A stretch of 10,721 nucleotides of DNA. Origin: Pseudomonadota bacterium. GTDB taxonomy: Bacteria > Pseudomonadota > Alphaproteobacteria > Rhizobiales > Segnochrobactraceae. The stretch spans positions 1 to 10,721 of the forward strand of contig JAEZMP010000511.1 of NCBI GenBank assembly GCA_023442215.1, in the 5' to 3' direction. The notes below the pieces were generated by a model. That model searched no databases. It saw only the letters and a program-made list of their open reading frames with translations, and was not told where the DNA came from. The position numbers were made by a program, and so were the translations under genes. Every line of letters begins with the position of its first letter. Position 1 is the stretch's first letter. This document shows, in pieces, positions 6,181-10,721 of this stretch.

Positions 6181-7122
6181 TCACAACGCCAGCGCCGCCG
6201 CGCCGATCAGCCCGACATCGAGGCCGAGCGCGCTCGGCCCCACCGGCACGTCGCGGAAGGCCGGCATGGCACGCGCCGCGATGGTCGCCCGGATCGGCGC
6301 GGCCAGGAGGTCGAGCCCGTTCGAAAGCCCGCCGCCGATCACCACCCGCTCCGGCGAGAACAGGTGCAGCAGGCTGACGATGCCGGCACCGAGATAGCGG
6401 CCTTCCCGCCCGACGAGGGCGAGCGCGGTGTCGTCGCCTTCGCGCGCCGCCGCCATGACATGCCGCGCGGTGACGGGGTTTCCGGCAGCGATGCGGGCGA
6501 TGGTGCCGCCGGGTTCGCGCGCGGCCGCCGCCCGGCCCGCGCGGTCGAGCGCCGAGCCGGAAGCGAGCGCCTCCCAGCAACCGGGATTGCCGCACGAGCA
6601 CACCACGTCGCTGCCGGCCTCCACGATCATGTGGCCGACATGGGCGGCCATGCCGCGCCGCCCACGCAGCAGGTGGCCGTCGACCACGATGCCGCCGCCG
6701 ATGCCGGTGGAAACGGTGATGTAGACGAAGCTCGACAGCCCGCGCCCGGCCCCGAACCGCCATTCGCCGAGCACGGCGGCATGGCCGTCATTGTCGAGGC
6801 GCACCGGAAGGCCGAGACGCTCCGCGAGCAGGTCGCGCAGCGGCACGTCGCGCCAGCCGAGCAGCGTCGGCGGCCCGATCACGATGCCGGCCTCGGCGTC
6901 GAGCGGGCCCGGCGAGCCGACGCCGATCCCGACCGGGGTGACGCCCGGCACCGCGTCGCGGACGTCGGCGAAAAGCGCCGCCATCTGCGCGATCACGGCG
7001 GCGGGCCCGCCGCCGGCGTCCGTCTTGGTCTGGGCGCGGGAGAGCACGCGCCCGCTCTCGTCCACCACCGCCGCGCGAAGCTCGGTGCCGCCGAGATCGA
7101 TGCCGACGGCGGCCCGCGTCAC
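6181..7122 (-). CDS. ROK family sugar kinase (second of two)
   Basis: This 313-residue cytoplasmic sugar kinase has the phosphate loop GIDLGGTE (7-14), GSPGP (69-73), DND (110-112, catalytic Asp112), STGIGGG (138-144), the zinc site His164/Cys175/Cys177/Cys182 in CSCGNPGCWE, Glu184 and GGG (263-265). Two sugar-site positions depart from glucokinases. The Asn after DND is replaced (DNDGH), and the Glu three residues before the zinc His is His161 (AHVGH). The substrate is therefore probably not glucose. I chose GTG at 7122: its GTGA overlaps the epimerase stop, GGAGG lies 10 nt upstream (7133-7137), and the ROK fold starts at residue 4. The frame stays open far upstream, but only as antisense or shadow sequence. 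It is the last gene of a five-gene unit next to a 3-epimerase, as allokinase and AlsE cooperate in E. coli. Confidence 0.9.
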   Translation of the reverse strand: MTRAAVGIDLGGTELRAAVVDESGRVLSRAQTKTDAGGGPAAVIAQMAALFADVRDAVPGVTPVGIGVGSPGPLDAEAGIVIGPPTLLGWRDVPLRDLLAERLGLPVRLDNDGHAAVLGEWRFGAGRGLSSFVYITVSTGIGGGIVVDGHLLRGRRGMAAHVGHMIVEAGSDVVCSCGNPGCWEALASGSALDRAGRAAAAREPGGTIARIAAGNPVTARHVMAAAREGDDTALALVGREGRYLGAGIVSLLHLFSPERVVIGGGLSNGLDLLAAPIRATIAARAMPAFRDVPVGPSALGLDVGLIGAAALAL

Positions 7123-7844
7123 GAGACCGGCGCCTCCGGCGCGGGCAGGCCGTGAACCCAGGCGATGCGTTCGGCGAGATCGGGTGCGCCGAAGGCGAGC
7201 GAGCCCATCACCACCGTCTCGGCGCCGGCGGCGCGCAGCAGCGGAACGGTGTGCTCGCGGATGCCGCCATCGGCGGCCAGCACGATCCCGCCGGAGAGGC
7301 CCGCCCCGGCGATCAGCGCGCGCGCCTCCTGCAGCCGGGCGGCGGCGGCCGGATCGAGCCCCTGGCCCTTCACGCCGATGGCAGTGCCGAGCAGGGTGAG
7401 GAAGCCGATGCGGGGGAGATAGGGCGCGACGCCCGCGACCGGGGTATCGACCTTGAGCACGATGCCGGCCATCAGACCGAGCTCGGCGATGAGCGCCAGC
7501 GCCTCGTCGATCACGGTCCCGTTCTCGAGGTGGATCGAGATGATGTCGGCACCGGCCTCGGCGAATTGCCGGATCTGCTCGATCAGCACCTCGTCCTTCA
7601 CCATCAGGTGCACATGCAGCGGCCGGTCGGTCGCCTGCCGCATCCGCGCGACCTGATCGGGGAAGAACAGCAGCGCCGGCGCGAAATGACCGTCGGCGAC
7701 ATCGATGTGATAGATGTCCGCGACTGCGCCGGTGCGGTCGAGATCGTCGGCCAGACGCAGGAGATCGGCCGACCACATCGAGAACTCGGCGAGGAGGCGC
7801 TCCTTCGGCAGCCCCGACAGGCGGGCGGAGACGGTGGGATTCAT
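7119..7844 (-). CDS. Ribulose-phosphate 3-epimerase family protein (allulose-6-phosphate 3-epimerase-like)
   Basis: This 241-residue TIM-barrel epimerase inverts C3 of a ketose phosphate through a metal-bound enediolate. The metal ligands of the family are visible: His46 and Asp48 in YHIDVADGHF, His79 in VHLMV, and the catalytic Asp192 in AADGG. The active-site Ser of the first strand is probably Ser22 or Ser25 in FSMWSADL. Departures from housekeeping Rpe are Ala50 where MDGH has Met, and GVKGQG (157-162) in place of the phosphate-gripping GFGGQ loop. These, with the pathway context, suggest a specialised epimerase of the AlsE kind rather than the pentose-phosphate enzyme. It starts 5 bp after the hydrolase stop with a weak Shine-Dalgarno. 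Its stop overlaps the ROK kinase start (GTGA). The exact substrate is unknown. Confidence 0.85.
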   Translation of the reverse strand: MNPTVSARLSGLPKERLLAEFSMWSADLLRLADDLDRTGAVADIYHIDVADGHFAPALLFFPDQVARMRQATDRPLHVHLMVKDEVLIEQIRQFAEAGADIISIHLENGTVIDEALALIAELGLMAGIVLKVDTPVAGVAPYLPRIGFLTLLGTAIGVKGQGLDPAAAARLQEARALIAGAGLSGGIVLAADGGIREHTVPLLRAAGAETVVMGSLAFGAPDLAERIAWVHGLPAPEAPVS

Positions 7845-7849
7845 CGGGA

Positions 7850-8719
7850 TCAGATTCCGTTGTTGCTGGACGCGGACGGCGTGGCTGGTGGCGAGCCGGC
7901 GGGGAGCCCGGCGAGGAACGTCTCGAACGCGCGGCCGAAATCGGCGACATAGGCCGCCTTGTCGATGCCCTTCGGCGTGATCCGCGTGAGCCGCGCGCCG
8001 GGGATGAGCCCGGCGAGGCGCTCGGCATGGGCGAACGGATGCACCACGTCGAGATCATGGCCGATGACGAGCGCCGGCACCGCGATGGCCGCGATCTCCC
8101 GCTCGGAAATTCCCGGCCCGTCGAGCGAGATCGCGGTCAGCAGCGCCGCCGTGACCGCGAGCGGCTCGCGGGAGAAGAAGCCGGCGAGCGAGGCGAGGTT
8201 ATCGGGCGCCTCCGTGGCGAGCCGGCGGGCGCGCGGCGAGGCCTCGAACAGCGCGCGGGCCTCCCTGGGCGGGTGGGCGGCGAGAAGGCGGCCGACCTCG
8301 AGGTTCGGCGCCATGTTGTCCGGCGCGGAGGCCGACACCCATGCCGGCCGCACCAGCACCAGCCCGGAGACGAGATCAGGCCGCCGCACCGCGAGCCGCG
8401 AGGCGATGGCCGCGCCCATCGAGACACCGCCGAGGATCGCGCCGCGGACCGACAGCGCGTCGAGCGCCGCAGCGAGATCGTCGGCGAAGGTGGCGATCGA
8501 GAACGCCGCCGGATCGCCGGGCTCGGAACCGCCGTGGCCGCGGCATTCGAGGGTGAGCCGCCGGATGCCGAGGCGGGCGGCGAAATCGGCCGGGACGAGT
8601 TCTGCGATCTGCCCCTCGGCGCCGCAGAGGCCGTGCTGCATCACCACCGCCGGGCCGTCGCCGCCGCTGTCGTAGAGCTTCAGCGCGAGGCCGTCGCGGT
8701 GGAACACGCGCGCGGTCAC
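7850..8719 (-). CDS. Alpha/beta fold hydrolase, catalytic His not obvious
   Basis: This 289-residue protein has the oxyanion-hole MQHGLCG (27-33), RGHGGS (60-65), the nucleophile elbow GVSMG (98-102, Ser100) and the acid-strand motif GHDLDVVHP (220-228, probably Asp224). Where the catalytic His normally sits (GHxx before the last helix), it reads ITPKGIDKAAY (247-257), with Ile252 in the His position. The triad is therefore incomplete unless another His acts. It could be a lactonase or esterase for a sugar lactone, or a non-hydrolytic family member. I chose the GTG start at 8719: it overlaps the upstream stop (GTGA), has GGAGG 7 nt upstream (8727-8731), and homology begins at once. The C-terminal tail is Ser/Pro-rich (about 272-289). 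There is no signal peptide, so it is cytoplasmic. It sits third in the five-gene unit. Confidence 0.87.
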   Translation of the reverse strand: MTARVFHRDGLALKLYDSGGDGPAVVMQHGLCGAEGQIAELVPADFAARLGIRRLTLECRGHGGSEPGDPAAFSIATFADDLAAALDALSVRGAILGGVSMGAAIASRLAVRRPDLVSGLVLVRPAWVSASAPDNMAPNLEVGRLLAAHPPREARALFEASPRARRLATEAPDNLASLAGFFSREPLAVTAALLTAISLDGPGISEREIAAIAVPALVIGHDLDVVHPFAHAERLAGLIPGARLTRITPKGIDKAAYVADFGRAFETFLAGLPAGSPPATPSASSNNGI

Positions 8720-9546
8720 GATGCCGCCTCCAGCGCGCGGTTGAGGAAGGCCGCGACACCCGCCGCCTCCCCGGCTTCGAGGCCGTGGGTGAGGAGCGGG
8801 CCGTCGAACCCGGCGGCCTTCAGGCGGCGGAGATAGAACGGATAATCGAGCACGCCGGTGCCGGCGGTGGCGAAGGCGCCGTCGGCCGTGCGGTCCTTGG
8901 CGTGGCCCATGGAAATGCGGTCGGCCAGAAGGTCGATGGCGCCGGCGACCACGCGGTGCTGTTCGGCGAGCGGCGCGGCCTCGAACAGGTTGGCCGGGTC
9001 GAGCACGATGCGCAGCCGCTTCGAGCCGGTCTCGTCGATCAGCCGGCGGGCCTTCACCGCCGAATTGACGACGTTGGCGAGTTCCGGCTCGATGCCGAGA
9101 TCGATGCCGTGGGCCTCGGCGATCGCCGCGGCCTTGTCCATCTCGGCGCGCAGGTCCGCCCAGGCATCGGGTGCGTCGTTGCCGGGATGGGCGCGCCACT
9201 GGTCGTCCGGGTCGCGGGTGCCGGTGCACAGCGTGACGAGCGGCGCGCCCAGCGCGGCGCAGGAGGCCGCGAGCACCTCGAGCCGGGCGAGGCCCCGGGC
9301 GCGGACCGCCGGATCGGGATGGATCATGTTGTAGGTGCCGGAGACGGCACAGAGGCCGATGCCCTCGGCCCGCGCCGCCGTCGCGACGGAGGCGGCGACA
9401 TCGGGCGCGATGGCATCCGGCATCGCCGGCAGGCCGAGGCAGGCCATGTTGAACTGGGTCGTCGCGTAGCCCGCCCGCCGCACGGCCGCGAGCACCGTCG
9501 CGGCATCCGTTCCCGGGAAGGTCTTGGCGAAGATGCCGAGCTGCAT
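8716..9546 (-). CDS. Sugar phosphate isomerase/epimerase family TIM barrel
   Basis: This 276-residue protein has the AP-endonuclease-2-like barrel that occurs in inosose dehydratases, ketose 3-epimerases and 3-keto-sugar enzymes. Likely metal ligands are Glu153 in LGIEPE, Asp183 in VLDPANLF, and His215 in GHAKD. The last strand has LLTHGLEAGE, where His254 stands in place of the Glu of tagatose 3-epimerase-type enzymes. TLCTGTRDPDDQW (105-117) is a recognisable sub-family block. It is a soluble cytoplasmic protein. The start has GGAGG at 9553-9557 with 6-nt spacing, and its ATG shares the A of the dehydrogenase stop (TGATG). Next to a Gfo/Idh dehydrogenase, a role in isomerising or eliminating from an oxidised (keto) sugar is plausible. 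The substrate cannot be read from the sequence. Confidence 0.88.
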   Translation of the reverse strand: MQLGIFAKTFPGTDAATVLAAVRRAGYATTQFNMACLGLPAMPDAIAPDVAASVATAARAEGIGLCAVSGTYNMIHPDPAVRARGLARLEVLAASCAALGAPLVTLCTGTRDPDDQWRAHPGNDAPDAWADLRAEMDKAAAIAEAHGIDLGIEPELANVVNSAVKARRLIDETGSKRLRIVLDPANLFEAAPLAEQHRVVAGAIDLLADRISMGHAKDRTADGAFATAGTGVLDYPFYLRRLKAAGFDGPLLTHGLEAGEAAGVAAFLNRALEAAS

Positions 9547-10622
9547 CAGAGCCCTCCCGTCACGTCCGCGAGCCGGACCGGCCGGCCGCTCTCCGCCGAG
9601 CGGGCGATCGCCACCATCGCCCGCACGCTGGCGATGCCGTCGTCGATGTCGGCGCCGCGCATCGGCGCGCCGTCGAGAATGACGGAGGCGAAGCCCTCCA
9701 CCTGGCGGCGGTAGAAATGGCCGTCGGCGCCGAGCACCCGGCGCGAGGCGCCCTCGCGCTCGTCGAAGATGTCGACCTCGCTGGTCTTGAAGTACCAGGG
9801 GTTGAAGGTCTTGCCGATGATGCTGCCGAACTCGCCGTAGATCTGGAAGCCCTCATGCCAGTCCATGCGTACGGCGACCGTGAGGTCGAGGTGGCCGAGG
9901 GTTCCGTTGGCGAACGTCACGTCGACGAACCAGCAATAGGCGCCGTAGCGCTCGCTGAGCCGGGCGGAGACCTCCACGATGTCGCCGCCGAAATAGCGCG
10001 CGGTATCGATCAGGTGGCAGCCGTGGGCGAGCATGAAATAGCGCCGCTTGTCGGCCTTGGGGTCCCCGGCCGGCTTGCGGACGCGGGCGCTCGTCACCAT
10101 CAGCGGCTGCACCGCGTCGGTCATGGGATAGCGGTGGGTGGAATCGCAGTACCACGCCTTCAGGGCCATCATCTGGCCCATGCCGTCGTCGATGAACGCC
10201 TTGGCGGCTTCGAGGCCGGGATCGAACCGCTTCATGTGGCCGACCTGCAGAACCTTGCCGGAGGCGGCGACGGCCTGCTTCAGCGCCTCGACCTCTTCCA
10301 CCGTCACGCCGAGCGGCTTCTCGCACAGCACGTGCTTGCCGGCTTCGAGCGCACGAACCGCGGCCGGCACGTGGAAGGCGTCGGAGGTGGCGACGATCAC
10401 CGCCTCGACGTCCGGATCGGCCAGCATGGCGTCATAGTCGGCGTAGCTGCGCTCGGGCGCGTGGGTCGCCGCCATCCGCTCGCGAAGGTCGTCGGCCACG
10501 TCGCAGATGGCATAGAGATCGGCGTTCGCGGCCTTGGTGCAGCTTTCGAAATGGGCCGCCTGGGCGATCGGCCCGCAACCGAGCACCCCGACCCGCAAGC
10601 GGCGATCCTGTTTCCTGGGCAT
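9546..10622 (-). CDS. Gfo/Idh/MocA family NAD(P)-dependent oxidoreductase
   Basis: This 358-residue sugar or cyclitol dehydrogenase has an N-terminal Rossmann fold with GVLGCGPIAQ (12-21), then the strand VIVATSDAFH (75-84) and the family hallmark CEKPLG (100-105, Lys102). The C-terminal substrate domain contains HMKRFDPG (129-136) and HGCHLIDTARYFGG (200-213), with His203 and Asp206 at the usual catalytic positions. It probably oxidises a ring hydroxyl of a sugar or inositol-like substrate. There is no Tat or Sec signal, so it is cytoplasmic. The start is well supported by AAGGTGAG just upstream. It is the first gene of the five-gene unit that faces the SorC regulator. Specificity is unknown. 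Confidence 0.92.
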   Translation of the reverse strand: MPRKQDRRLRVGVLGCGPIAQAAHFESCTKAANADLYAICDVADDLRERMAATHAPERSYADYDAMLADPDVEAVIVATSDAFHVPAAVRALEAGKHVLCEKPLGVTVEEVEALKQAVAASGKVLQVGHMKRFDPGLEAAKAFIDDGMGQMMALKAWYCDSTHRYPMTDAVQPLMVTSARVRKPAGDPKADKRRYFMLAHGCHLIDTARYFGGDIVEVSARLSERYGAYCWFVDVTFANGTLGHLDLTVAVRMDWHEGFQIYGEFGSIIGKTFNPWYFKTSEVDIFDEREGASRRVLGADGHFYRRQVEGFASVILDGAPMRGADIDDGIASVRAMVAIARSAESGRPVRLADVTGGL

Positions 10623-10683
10623 GTCTCACCTTCGATTGGTCACGGCTCCCCGGTCGCGCCGGGGCGCGGCGCCGGAAGAGAGG

Positions 10684-10716
10684 GCGCGGCACCCGGTCTG
10701 GAAGCGGGTGCCGCGC
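10684..10716 (-). terminator. Strong GC hairpin, probable terminator of the gene upstream of the window's right edge
   Basis: GCGCGGCACCCG (10684-10695) and CGGGTGCCGCGC (10705-10716) form a perfect 12-bp stem with a 9-nt loop. In the minus direction the stem is followed by the pyrimidine-rich run CCCTCTCTTCC. That is weaker than a true U-tract but common in GC-rich genomes. Termination of a minus-strand gene beyond the window is the likely role, so the five-gene unit probably has its own start within 10623-10683. That stretch also holds a small hairpin, CCCCGG/CCGGGG (10648-10664), and no clear promoter. Confidence 0.65.
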
Positions 10717-10721
10717 GGTCG

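Noticed and set aside
6181..8058. A 625-residue ROK fusion protein
   Set aside because: The first half is an Arg/Pro-rich shadow of the epimerase and hydrolase genes. The ROK fold starts at the GTG at 7122, which has GGAGG and a GTGA overlap.
7850..9229. A 459-residue extended hydrolase
   Set aside because: The first 170 residues are a shadow of the TIM-barrel gene. The GTG at 8719 has a strong Shine-Dalgarno and matches the fold boundary.

Overview
The window is very GC-rich, densely coding DNA with the codon bias and compact stop/start overlaps of an alphaproteobacterium. The allantoinase is close to the PuuE family, and the mix of ROK kinases, a Gfo/Idh dehydrogenase and a SorC regulator suggests Hyphomicrobiales (Rhizobiales). 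The genus cannot be read from the sequence. No rRNA, tRNA, insertion sequence, phage gene or CRISPR array is visible.

Layout. (1) Positions 6181-10622, minus strand: a compact five-gene unit in transcription order Gfo/Idh dehydrogenase, TIM-barrel sugar isomerase/epimerase, alpha/beta hydrolase, ribulose-phosphate 3-epimerase-like protein and ROK kinase. The joints are TGATG, GTGA, a 5-nt gap and GTGA. A perfect 12-bp GC hairpin at 10684-10716 probably ends the preceding unit, outside the window. (2) Positions 5182-6156, plus strand: a SorC-family regulator, convergent with unit 1 and divergent from unit 2. (3) Positions 2430-5017, minus strand: a class I LacD/YihT-like ketose-phosphate aldolase, a second ROK kinase and a small P-loop kinase. 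(4) Positions 1-2227, minus strand: a GhrA-like 2-hydroxyacid dehydrogenase, the allantoinase PuuE, and the N-terminus of an exported protein that runs off the left edge.

How the genes may work together (inference). Units 1 and 3 flank the regulator and together hold the parts of a complete sugar or polyol catabolic route: oxidation or reduction (Gfo/Idh), isomerisation (TIM barrel), hydrolysis (alpha/beta hydrolase), phosphorylation (two ROK kinases and a P-loop kinase), 3-epimerisation of a ketose phosphate, and aldol cleavage to C3 units. The SorC protein would sense a phosphorylated intermediate. The set resembles the D-allose/D-allulose route (ROK kinase plus 3-epimerase) joined to a tagatose or sulfofructose type aldolase, but it matches no pathway I can name exactly. 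Unit 4 may be separate purine-ureide metabolism: allantoin breakdown yields glyoxylate, which a GhrA enzyme reduces.

The main non-coding signals are a perfect 8-bp-arm palindrome just before the SorC start, a long inverted repeat in the aldolase leader, and a hairpin-rich gap between the aldolase and ROK genes. There is also a 15-16 bp tandem repeat that begins at the ghrA stop codon and puts stops in all three frames.
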